Positions 31,962 to 39,706 of a stretch of DNA of 64,000 nucleotides are shown piece after piece. Within the stretch, counting starts at the first letter, position 1, and every line of letters starts with the position of its first letter. A program made the position numbers and the translations under genes. Below the pieces are notes generated by a model, which made no database searches, was not told the origin of the DNA, and worked only from the letters and a program-made list of their open reading frames with translations. Source of the DNA: Streptomyces californicus (GTDB taxonomy: Bacteria > Actinomycetota > Actinomycetes > Streptomycetales > Streptomycetaceae); assembly GCF_000717645.1 (NCBI RefSeq), contig NZ_JNZZ01000010.1:124001-188000 (forward strand), read 5' to 3'.

Positions 31962-32969
31962 CTACCGCGACCGCGACACCCGAACCCACCGGTCGAGCAC
32001 GTCGCGCGCGGTTCCGTCGTCAATGGCTTCGGCGGCGCGCGCCATCGCCCGGCCCCAGTCCTTGTGCCTGCCGGCCATCCGTAGGGCCGCCGCCGTATTG
32101 AGGAGGACGATGTCGCGACGCGGCCCTCGCTCACCGGCCAGCACTCTGCGCGTCAGGTCGGCGTTCTGTTCCGGTGTTCCACCCGTGAGTGAACCCGGTG
32201 CCGCTGCGGTGAGTCCCAGCGCGGCCGGGTCGAGCACATAGCGCCGGGTCCGGCCCTCCCTCGTCTCCGCCACCCGGGCGGGCGCCGAGGTGCTCAGCTC
32301 GTCCAGGCCGTCCTGTGGGCAGAAGACCATGACGTGGGCGGCCCCGAGGAGCTCCAGGGCGTCGGCCAGCAACTCGAACGCGTCCTCGTCGGGCACCCCG
32401 ATGATCTGATACTGCGCCCGTGCGGGGTTGCAGAGGGGACCCAGCAGGTTGAACACGGTCCGGACCCTCAGTTCCCGTATCGGCCCCATGGCGTGCTTGA
32501 AGGCGGGGTGAAACACCGTGGCCGAGAGGAAGGTGATGCCCGCCTCCTCCAAGCAGCGGGCCGCCGCCCGGGGAGGCAGATCGACGTTCACTCCAAGCGC
32601 TTCGAGGACGTCGGCGCTGCCGCACCGGGAGGAGACGCTCCGACTGCCGTGTTTGGCGACGGGCACGCCGCAGGCCGCCGCGACGACGGCCGCCGTGGAC
32701 GAGATATTGAAGGTGCCGTGTCCGTCGCCTCCCGTGCCACAGGTGTCGAGCACCTCGGAAGGACCTGGGAACGGCTCTGAGAACTCCCTCACTGTCCGTA
32801 CGAAAGCGGTGAGTTCAGCTGCGGTGACCCCTTTTCCCGCCATCCCCATGGCGAGGCCGGCCACCTGCAGGGGCGACGCCTCGCCCCGCATCACCGACGT
32901 CATGGCGCGTCTCGCTTCCGCCTCCGGCAGATCGCGGCGGTGGGCCAGTAGGTCAAGGGCTTCCCACAT
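31962..32969 (-). CDS. trpD: Anthranilate phosphoribosyltransferase
   Basis: 335 aa. Hallmark motifs: DTCGTGGDGHGTFNIS (PRPP site), VAKHGSRSVSSRCGSADVLE and FNLLGPLCNPA. Makes phosphoribosyl-anthranilate from anthranilate and PRPP in tryptophan synthesis. A lone trpD in a cluster with tryptophan-degrading genes suggests a second copy boosting Trp supply, or a supplier of phosphoribosyl-anthranilate itself for the HisF-like barrel (inference). The Met preceded by GAAAGGA was chosen; Mets 7 and 16 codons upstream are alternatives. Divergent from the class I aminotransferase; ~240 nt separate it from the TDO-like gene. Confidence 0.93.
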   Translation of the reverse strand: MWEALDLLAHRRDLPEAEARRAMTSVMRGEASPLQVAGLAMGMAGKGVTAAELTAFVRTVREFSEPFPGPSEVLDTCGTGGDGHGTFNISSTAAVVAAACGVPVAKHGSRSVSSRCGSADVLEALGVNVDLPPRAAARCLEEAGITFLSATVFHPAFKHAMGPIRELRVRTVFNLLGPLCNPARAQYQIIGVPDEDAFELLADALELLGAAHVMVFCPQDGLDELSTSAPARVAETREGRTRRYVLDPAALGLTAAAPGSLTGGTPEQNADLTRRVLAGERGPRRDIVLLNTAAALRMAGRHKDWGRAMARAAEAIDDGTARDVLDRWVRVSRSR

Positions 32970-33402
32970 GAGCGACGTCCTTTCGGTCATCGGCGGGTCT
33001 GCGGCAGAGGCCGTCATCTCCGCGTCACGCGCTCTGTCCGGCCCCCGAAAGTCTCTTTCCGGGCCGCGCGGCCCTCCATCTCGTCGTGGCGTGGGACAGT
33101 CGCGGGCGCGGCCGGCTCGTTCCAGTACTCAACGCACAGGGCTTCCGGCTGTCTGCCCGCGCGCCGGCTCGCCCACGCGCCGCCGGGTACCGCCCGTCCG
33201 GTCCGAAGGTACCGGCCGGCTTCCCACATGGAAGGCGGGAAACCGGTCAACCGGGAACTACGGCCGCTGGAACGGCGCAGCACCGATGGGACGACAGACG
33301 CCGCGCGCCCAGCCGTACCTCCGCGTGCCGACCTCTCGTCGCGGCCGTTCACGTCTCCTCACCGAGCAGGAACGCCACAGGCCCAACGGAAGGACACACG
33401 AT
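32970..33402. promoter_or_regulatory. 433-bp divergent region between trpD and aminotransferase
   Basis: No supported gene. It must carry the promoters of both genes. A small inverted repeat CCGGT-CA-ACCGG lies at 33243-33254. If trpD starts at an upstream Met the region is up to 48 nt shorter. Confidence 0.4.
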
Positions 33403-34725
33403 ATGAGCGTGCCGGAGACCATGGTCGGGGACGGCGACCTCTACAACCCGTACGAGGACACGGAACTGCTTCGCGAAGCGACCGCGGCCGGCAGGAAGGT
33501 GGCCGACATCATCTACCTCAGCCTGGGGGAGACCTGGAACGGGGCCGCCGAAGGGTTGGTCGCCGCCCTCGGCAGGGATGTTCCGCCGCACAGTCACGGT
33601 TACGTTCTCAGCCCGTACGGCCTTCCCACCCTCAGGCGGATGCTGCGCTCCCGCATCCCCGCCGAGCACCGGCTCCCCCCGTCGGCGCGACTGGGGGAGG
33701 AGTACGACGTGGCCGTTTCCCACGGGGGGACACGCAACGCCATGTTCCACTTCGGGCGGCTCATGGCCCAGCGGTCCCGTGGACCGATCGCCCGCCCTGC
33801 CGTGGTGTGTTCCTCACCCGGGTGGGACTACCCGGGGGTCTTCGGAGCGCTCGGCTACGACGTCCACCGGTTTCCTCTCGATCCCGGGACGGAATACCAG
33901 CCCGACCCCGGCGACGTCGCGCGCACCCTGAGGAAGGCCCGGGCCGAAACCTCGGGCCCGCTCCTCCTCGTCGTCAACGCTCAGCACAACCCGACCGGCG
34001 GCAACTGGGCCGAGGACACCGTACGCGCGATGGTCCGCGCGGCACGGGAAGTGGGGAGCGGCGTCCTCGTCGACGACGCGTACTACGCTCTGCATGACCC
34101 CGGGGTGACCCCGGTCTCCGCTCTGCGGATCCTTCTGGAGGAGTTCGGAGCTCTTCCCGCAGCGCGACGTCCACCGTGGCTGGCGGTGCGTTCCCTGAGT
34201 AAGCAGTTCCACTGCAACGGCTGGGGAATCGGTGCGCTGACGGGACCGCCGGACGTGCTGGAAGACCTGTTGGGACGGCTCCTTCCCGAATACGGCTTCG
34301 TCTCCTCCGTTCCTCTCCAGGCCGCCATGGCGGCCTGGCTCGGGAGCCCGGAGAGCGACGACTACCTGGCCCGCCAACGCGGGGAGTACGCCCTCAAACG
34401 AGTCCACATGGCCCAGCATCTCACCGGCGAACTCGGCTACCCGCAGGACGCGTTCTTCATCGGCCCGTGCGGGCCCTACCTCCTGATGCGCACACCCCCC
34501 TGGTACGGCGCCCGGACGGACGAGCCCTACCGCTCCTTCTGCTTACGCCGTAGCGGCGTTCTCCTGGGAGAGGGGCACATGACCACTCCGGGCGCGCTTC
34601 CCGTGACCGGACAGGATCACGTCCGCCTCTTCCTGGGACCGGGGACACGAACACTGACCCGGGCCGTCCAGCGCATGGCGGCTGCGGGGCTGACGTGGCA
34701 AGGCGGTCCGGCGACGGGCCGCTGA
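33403..34725 (+). CDS. Class I/II PLP aminotransferase carrying a TTA codon
   Basis: 440 aa; ATG with GGAAGGA upstream. Fold-type I signatures: VVNAQHNPTGGNW, LVDDAYYALHD (Asp/Tyr to the cofactor), SLSKQFHCNGWGIG (Schiff-base Lys) and C-terminal HVRLFLGPG with the carboxylate-binding Arg. The Arg usual in 'SLSKxxxxxGxR' is Gly here, so the phosphate site differs slightly. It probably converts an aromatic or branched amino acid to its 2-keto acid for the cluster's TPP decarboxylase (inference). Leu codon 381 (34543-34545) is TTA, which in Streptomyces needs the bldA tRNA and ties expression to development. Confidence 0.88.
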   Translation: MSVPETMVGDGDLYNPYEDTELLREATAAGRKVADIIYLSLGETWNGAAEGLVAALGRDVPPHSHGYVLSPYGLPTLRRMLRSRIPAEHRLPPSARLGEEYDVAVSHGGTRNAMFHFGRLMAQRSRGPIARPAVVCSSPGWDYPGVFGALGYDVHRFPLDPGTEYQPDPGDVARTLRKARAETSGPLLLVVNAQHNPTGGNWAEDTVRAMVRAAREVGSGVLVDDAYYALHDPGVTPVSALRILLEEFGALPAARRPPWLAVRSLSKQFHCNGWGIGALTGPPDVLEDLLGRLLPEYGFVSSVPLQAAMAAWLGSPESDDYLARQRGEYALKRVHMAQHLTGELGYPQDAFFIGPCGPYLLMRTPPWYGARTDEPYRSFCLRRSGVLLGEGHMTTPGALPVTGQDHVRLFLGPGTRTLTRAVQRMAAAGLTWQGGPATGR

Positions 34726-34791
34726 CGTCCCGATCGGCCCGTACGAAGAAGCGGCCCGGTCAAGCCGGCGCCATGAACCTGAGGAGTGACG

Positions 34792-35184
34792 ATGAACCAC
34801 CCCGCGGACCGGCTCGCACGCGGTCGCGCCATGATGCACCTGATCTCCCCCCGGCTGGGCGGTGACATGACCGACGGCCTGCACGAGGTGGCCCCGGATT
34901 TCGAGGAGTTGTTGCTCGGCTTCGCCTTCGCGGACGTGTGGGCGCGGGATGTCCTGCCTCTGCGGGAACGAGCCCTCGTCAGGCTCGGAGCTCTCACGGC
35001 CCTGGGCGCTCCGGCGACCGCGACGCGCGCCAACATCGACTCGGCTCTCAGTGCAGGGCTGAGCCGGGAGGAAGTCTCCGAGGCGATCCTCCAGACACTG
35101 CCTTACGCGGGCTTTCCTCACGCGATCGCCTCACTGGAGATCCTTCGGGACTCGACGACACCGCCGTCCTGTCGCGATGCCTGA
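34792..35184 (+). CDS. Carboxymuconolactone-decarboxylase-family protein
   Basis: 130 aa; GAGGAG 5 nt before the ATG. All-helical CMD-like pattern: RALVRLGALTALGAPATATR, then LSREEVSEAILQTLPYAGFP. It lacks the Cys-x-x-Cys of AhpD peroxidases, so it belongs to the decarboxylase/hydrolase-type branch whose members act as small trimer- or hexamer-forming enzymes. The role in the cluster is unknown; a decarboxylation, lactone or tautomerisation step is possible. 66 nt after the aminotransferase, likely cotranscribed. Confidence 0.75.
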   Translation: MNHPADRLARGRAMMHLISPRLGGDMTDGLHEVAPDFEELLLGFAFADVWARDVLPLRERALVRLGALTALGAPATATRANIDSALSAGLSREEVSEAILQTLPYAGFPHAIASLEILRDSTTPPSCRDA

Positions 35185-35241
35185 TCGAGAACACGGCCCC
35201 CGAAGGAGCGCTCCGGCCTCGCTCTTCTCCGGCCCGTCGCG

Positions 35242-35670
35242 CTACGGAACGATCCTTCGCCCCACCATGTGCGCCATGGTCCTGCTGATCGCCTCGGACC
35301 GACCGGACACTCCGAGCTTCACGTACACCGAACGCAGCGTGTTCTTCACCGTCCGCTCGGTGACGCCGAGATCCCGCCCGATCTTCCGGTTGGTCGCACC
35401 GGTGAGCAGTGCCGCCAGTGTCAGGCTCTCCCGTTCCGTCAGACCGGACGCCCTGCACCAGTCGGTGAAACCGCCGCCCACCTGTTCGCCCACGGCCTCG
35501 CCGTCGCGTTCGATTGCCGGATGCAGCCGTCGCAACTCGTGCACGACTTGCTCATGGGCTCGTTCCAGAGCTGCCAGGCTGTCGATGACGCGCAGCAGGA
35601 GAACCAGGACCTCGCCCCTCTGGGCGCCGTCCCCGTCGTGTGCGCCGGGCTCGGGAGAAGGATGCGCCAC
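35242..35670 (-). CDS. LuxR-type HTH regulator, short
   Basis: ~142 aa from a GTG; a longer start is possible up to 35922, but that extension is low-complexity. The C-terminus is a clear LuxR/GerE helix-turn-helix: LTERESLTLAALLTGATNRK, then IGRDLGVTERTVKNTLRSVY. The N-terminal ~75 residues are one or two helices (LLLRVIDSLAALERAHEQVV) with no receiver, PAS or AAA domain. It is the only transcription factor within the cluster, so it is the likely cluster-situated regulator, divergent from the TPP decarboxylase. Confidence 0.82.
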   Translation of the reverse strand: MAHPSPEPGAHDGDGAQRGEVLVLLLRVIDSLAALERAHEQVVHELRRLHPAIERDGEAVGEQVGGGFTDWCRASGLTERESLTLAALLTGATNRKIGRDLGVTERTVKNTLRSVYVKLGVSGRSEAISRTMAHMVGRRIVP

Positions 35671-35887
35671 TGATCGTCCACCACCGTCTGAAGAGCGCCC
35701 GGGGAGAATTCTCGGGAACGGTCCGGGACCTGTCTTCCTTGTTCCCCCTGCGATGGGACCGAAGCCGCCCGCCCGGTGCACCAGGAAAGCGAATACCGAA
35801 TCCGTTGGCGGAGCGAACGGCTCGGGCCGGGGACAGGCGGCGGTCGAAGCCGCGCCCACAGCTCCGCACCGACCAGGAAGGACGTCC

Positions 35888-37573
35888 ATGAACGCGACAG
35901 AATCATCCGACGCGACCATCACCGGCCATCTCCTCGACCGTCTGCACAGCCTGGGTGTGACCCACCTGTTCGGGGTGGCCGGCGACTACAACCTTCGCAT
36001 GCTCGACGAGGTCCTGGCACATCCGGGCGTGCAATGGGTCGGCACAGCCGGCGAACTGGGGGCCGCCTACGCTGCTGACGGCTACGCACGCGTCCGCGGG
36101 TTCGCCGCCCTGGTCACCACGCACGGCGTCGGCGAGCTGAGCGCGATCAACGGCGTGGCGGGCAGCTATGCCGAACATGTGCCGCTGCTGCACATCGCGG
36201 TCGGTCCGCCCAGGTCGAAGGAGCGGGACGGTGCCGTCGCCCACCACACGCTGGGCGACGGAGACTACGAGCACTTCGCACGTGCTTTCCGGCAGGTGGT
36301 CTGCGCCGACGCCGTCGTCAGGCCCGAGGACGGCCCCGACGAGATCGACAGGGTCATCACAACCTGCCTACGTGAGAGCCGTCCTGGGTATCTGCGTCTG
36401 CCACAGGACGTCGCCCTCGCGAACGCTCCATCGCCCTCGGGAGCCTTGCACCGCCCGGACCGGCACGCCGCCGACCAGTACAGTCTCACCGCTTTCGTCG
36501 ACGCTGCCACACGCAGGATCGAGGCGGCGGACACCGTCTCGGTTCTGGCCGACTGCTTGGTGGACCGGTTCGACGGCCGCGCGGCGCTTTCCGGCCTGCT
36601 GAGCGCCGGCTCCCTCCCGCATGCCGTCGTCGTGTCGGGCAAAGGCGTGGTCGACGAGAGCGCTCCCCACTACGTCGGTCTGTACGCGGGCGCGTGCAGC
36701 GATGGAGCAGTCCGCTCAGCCATCGACGACGCTGATCTGCTGATCCGCGCCGGAGTGCGGCTCGCCGACACGACCAGCGGCGGATTCACCCACGGCTACG
36801 ATCCGGACCGGGGGATCAGCGTCGACCCGACCACCGCGAGCGTGGACGGCGTCGTCTTCCCGAACGTGGGCCTCCCGGCGGCACTGGCGGCTCTCGCCCG
36901 GCTTGTCGAAGGACGTCTGACATCCGCCGCGTCCACCACAACCGCACCCCACCTCCGCCACCGGTCGTCCTCCGGCGACAACCCGCTCAGCCAGGCGTAC
37001 CTCTGGCAGGCGGTGGGCGCCGCCGTGCGACCGGACCACACGGTCATCGCCGACCAGGGAACTCCCTTGTTCGGCATCTCACCCCGTCGTCTGCCGACGG
37101 GCGCCCGTTTCCTCGCCCAACCTGTCTGGGGCTCCATCGGGTACAGCCTTCCGGCCCTCCTGGGCGCCCAACTCGCGGACCACTCACGGCGCGGACTGCT
37201 GCTCATCGGCGACGGGGCGGCGCAACTGACCATCCAAGAACTGGGGACCCTCGGCCGCCTCCGGCTCACGCCCGTGATCGTCCTCGTGAACAACGACGGA
37301 TACACGGTCGAACGCGCCCTGCACAGCCCGGGAGCCGCATACAACGATATCGCTCCATGGCGATGGCCCGATCTGCCGGCCGCTTTGGGAGTGCCCGAGC
37401 CGCTCGTTCTCACCGCTCGCACGGAGGCCGAACTCGACCACTCCCTCACGACGGCCGCCGAGGTGACCGACCGCTTGATCTTCATCGAGGCCCGAACGGA
37501 GCGGGACGACACCCCCCTGCTTCTGTCCCGGTTCGCGGAGATCGCGAAGCGGCAAGCCAGGAAGGTCCAGTAG
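35888..37573 (+). CDS. TPP-dependent 2-keto-acid decarboxylase (indolepyruvate/ketoisovalerate decarboxylase-like)
   Basis: 561 aa; ATG after AGGAAGGA. TPP-enzyme features: catalytic Glu in GTAGELGAAYAADGYARV, the His pair in AVAHHTLGDGDYEHF specific to pyruvate/indolepyruvate/keto-acid decarboxylases, and the GDG...N cofactor motif (IGDGAAQLTIQELGTL, VLVNNDGYTVE). It would turn a 2-keto acid into an aldehyde: indole-3-acetaldehyde from indolepyruvate or isobutyraldehyde from ketoisovalerate. The aminotransferase 1.2 kb upstream could supply the keto acid. It is the right-hand end of the cluster as I draw it. Confidence 0.92.
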   Translation: MNATESSDATITGHLLDRLHSLGVTHLFGVAGDYNLRMLDEVLAHPGVQWVGTAGELGAAYAADGYARVRGFAALVTTHGVGELSAINGVAGSYAEHVPLLHIAVGPPRSKERDGAVAHHTLGDGDYEHFARAFRQVVCADAVVRPEDGPDEIDRVITTCLRESRPGYLRLPQDVALANAPSPSGALHRPDRHAADQYSLTAFVDAATRRIEAADTVSVLADCLVDRFDGRAALSGLLSAGSLPHAVVVSGKGVVDESAPHYVGLYAGACSDGAVRSAIDDADLLIRAGVRLADTTSGGFTHGYDPDRGISVDPTTASVDGVVFPNVGLPAALAALARLVEGRLTSAASTTTAPHLRHRSSSGDNPLSQAYLWQAVGAAVRPDHTVIADQGTPLFGISPRRLPTGARFLAQPVWGSIGYSLPALLGAQLADHSRRGLLLIGDGAAQLTIQELGTLGRLRLTPVIVLVNNDGYTVERALHSPGAAYNDIAPWRWPDLPAALGVPEPLVLTARTEAELDHSLTTAAEVTDRLIFIEARTERDDTPLLLSRFAEIAKRQARKVQ

Positions 37574-37845
37574 CCGTGGAGGACGTCTCGGCACCGCCGA
37601 CTGACGGCTTCCGCCGCTCCCTTCGGCCATCCCGGCCCCGATGCCCGGACGAACGCACTCGGCCTCCGGCCGCTCCTCGGGTCGCCGTCCGCGTCCGTCC
37701 ACGACCGCTTTCCGGTGCGCCCGGAATCCCACTCGATGGTCGCGTCGCCCGCCGGACGTCATATCCGCGTGAGCGGGTAGGAGGGCAGGGCGGAGGACGA
37801 CGAGCCTCCTTCGTATTCACCGATGAACGAACGGACGGCGTCGGC

Positions 37846-38274
37846 GTGGCAGATTCCGAGATGAGGGCGGTGGGCTGGGCGCAGTCGTTCCCCATGTCCC
37901 AGGGGGTGCGGGCAGGCCGCCACTGGGCGCGGGCGCACCTGGACTCGCTGGAATGGGCGCGGAGAGCTCCCGATCTGGTGGATTCGGTGCTTCTGACGGT
38001 GTCCGAGCTGATCACCAACGCGCACAAGCACGCCCACAGCGACGCGCAGCTCGTCCTGACCTGGGACAGCACCTGCCTGCACGTCAGCGTTCACGACTCC
38101 AGCCCGAACCCGCCGGCCCCGGCCGACCGGGGCCCCGACGCGACCGGCGGTCGCGGCCTCACGATCGTCGAGGCCCTGTCCGACAGCTGGGAACACCATC
38201 AGCAACGGGACGGCAAGACCGTGACCGCCTGCTTCATCCCGCCCGGATACCCCGCACCGGAGCACACCGGCTGA
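37846..38274 (+). CDS. SpoIIAB/RsbW-type ATP-binding regulatory protein
   Basis: 142 aa from a GTG (an ATG 15 nt later is equally possible). HATPase fold: LLTVSELITNAHKHAHSDAQ (N-box with E-x-x-x-N), HVSVHDSSPNPP (D-x-x-P) and GGRGLTIVEALSDSWEH (G-box). Streptomyces has dozens of such anti-sigma or phosphatase-partner proteins. The 272 bp before it contain no gene that I can see. It probably does not belong to the cluster. Confidence 0.85.
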   Translation: MADSEMRAVGWAQSFPMSQGVRAGRHWARAHLDSLEWARRAPDLVDSVLLTVSELITNAHKHAHSDAQLVLTWDSTCLHVSVHDSSPNPPAPADRGPDATGGRGLTIVEALSDSWEHHQQRDGKTVTACFIPPGYPAPEHTG

Positions 38275-38382
38275 GCCCGCCGACGAGTCGGCGGTGTGCC
38301 CGGCCACGCTCCGTACGCCGCGGCGACGAGCAGCCGGGCACGCGTCCCGCCGGAGGCCGACCGCGTACCGGGAGAGGCGCGC

Positions 38383-39630
38383 TCACCCCTTGAGGCGTAC
38401 CGGCAGCGTGCGCACGCTGTTGCCCACGAACGACGCGTGGCGCGGCAGCTCCGGCTCCGGAACCGCGAGGTCCAGGGCCGGGAAGCGGGTGAAGAGCCGC
38501 TCCAGGGCCGTGACGCTCTCCATCCGGGCCAGCGGCGCGCCCATGCAGAAGTGCGCCCCGTGGCCCAGGGAGAGGTGGCGGGAACCGTCGGTGCGCGTGA
38601 TGTCGAAGCGCGCCGCGTCCGCGCCGTGCGCCCGGGTGTCGCGGCCGGCCGCCGAGTACCCGGCGAGCACCGGGGTGCCCCGGGGGATCACCGTGCCGTC
38701 CACCGTCAGGTCCCGGGTCGGGTAGCGGAACGGGAAGTAGCTGACCGGGCTGTCCCAGCGCAGGGTCTCCTCCACCACGTCCGCCCAGCTCGCCCCGCCG
38801 GCGAGCACCAGGTCGAGCTGGTCCCGGTGGGTGCACAGGGCGCGCACGGCGTTGGTGATCAGGTTCAGCGTCGTCTCGTGCCCGGCGATGATGGTCAGCA
38901 TCAGCGTGCCGATCAGCTCGTGCGGGCTGAACCGGTCGCCGCCCTCCTCCCGGGCCGCGATCATCGCGCTGGTGAGGTCGTCCCCCGGATCGGCCGTCCG
39001 CGCGGCCGCGACCGCGCTCAGCACCTCCACCATCTCCCGGTTGGCCGCCATCGCCTCGGCCGGCCCGATGTCCGTGGCCACGATCTGGTTCGAGAGGGCG
39101 TGCAGCCGGTCGTGATGGGACTCCTCCACGCCCAGCAGCTCGCAGATGACACCCATCGGCAGCGGCAGGGCGAAGTGGGTGCGCAGATCGACGACGCCGT
39201 CCTCACCGGCGGCCGTCTCCAGGCCGTCCAGCAGGCGGGACGTCAGCTCCTCCACGGAGGGGCGGAGCTCCTCGACCCGGCGGGCGGTGAACGCCTTGCT
39301 CATCAGCGACCGCAGCCGCCGGTGGTCGGCGCCGTCCGCGGTCGTCATCCCCTGCACCGTGGCGAACGTCTTCAGCGGCCAGCCGTCGGCGATCTCCCCG
39401 GCCTGGAGCGCCGCGAAGTGCTGGGCGTTCTTGGCGACATCGGGGTGCGCGAGGAACTCCTTGAGCGCTTCGTGGCCCAGCACCGCCATGCCCTGTACGT
39501 CACCGGGGAGGACCACCGGGGCGACCGCCCCGCGGGCCAGCAGCCGGGCGTTGGCCGCGTGCGGACAGCCGCCGGCCGGGTCCAGGCGGTGCGGAGAAGG
39601 AGCGGCGGCGTTCGTCGGTGACGTGTTCAA
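38383..39630 (-). CDS. Cytochrome P450, CYP154-like
   Basis: 415 aa from a TTG start with GGAG 6 nt upstream. Canonical P450: I-helix IIAGHETTLN, K-helix EETLRW (ExxR intact), and heme loop LGHGAHFCMGAPLAR with the Cys ligand. Its position directly after a P450 lacking ExxR in a conservon operon is the known CYP157-CYP154 arrangement of Streptomyces. It needs an electron-transfer partner; the FprA-like reductase at 52.5 kb is a candidate source. Substrate unknown. 76 nt after the upstream P450. Confidence 0.9.
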   Translation of the reverse strand: MNTSPTNAAAPSPHRLDPAGGCPHAANARLLARGAVAPVVLPGDVQGMAVLGHEALKEFLAHPDVAKNAQHFAALQAGEIADGWPLKTFATVQGMTTADGADHRRLRSLMSKAFTARRVEELRPSVEELTSRLLDGLETAAGEDGVVDLRTHFALPLPMGVICELLGVEESHHDRLHALSNQIVATDIGPAEAMAANREMVEVLSAVAAARTADPGDDLTSAMIAAREEGGDRFSPHELIGTLMLTIIAGHETTLNLITNAVRALCTHRDQLDLVLAGGASWADVVEETLRWDSPVSYFPFRYPTRDLTVDGTVIPRGTPVLAGYSAAGRDTRAHGADAARFDITRTDGSRHLSLGHGAHFCMGAPLARMESVTALERLFTRFPALDLAVPEPELPRHASFVGNSVRTLPVRLKG

Positions 39631-39706
39631 CGGGACTCCAGTTCTTCGAGCGGGTCGATACGTGAGGAGGAAGGGCGGGCCGCGGCCGCGCCGCCACCCG
39701 GCGCGG

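Noticed and set aside
35671..35922. N-terminal extension of the LuxR regulator
   Set aside because: Low-complexity Gly/Pro/Arg sequence in the divergent promoter region; a GTG at 35670 starts just before plausible helices.
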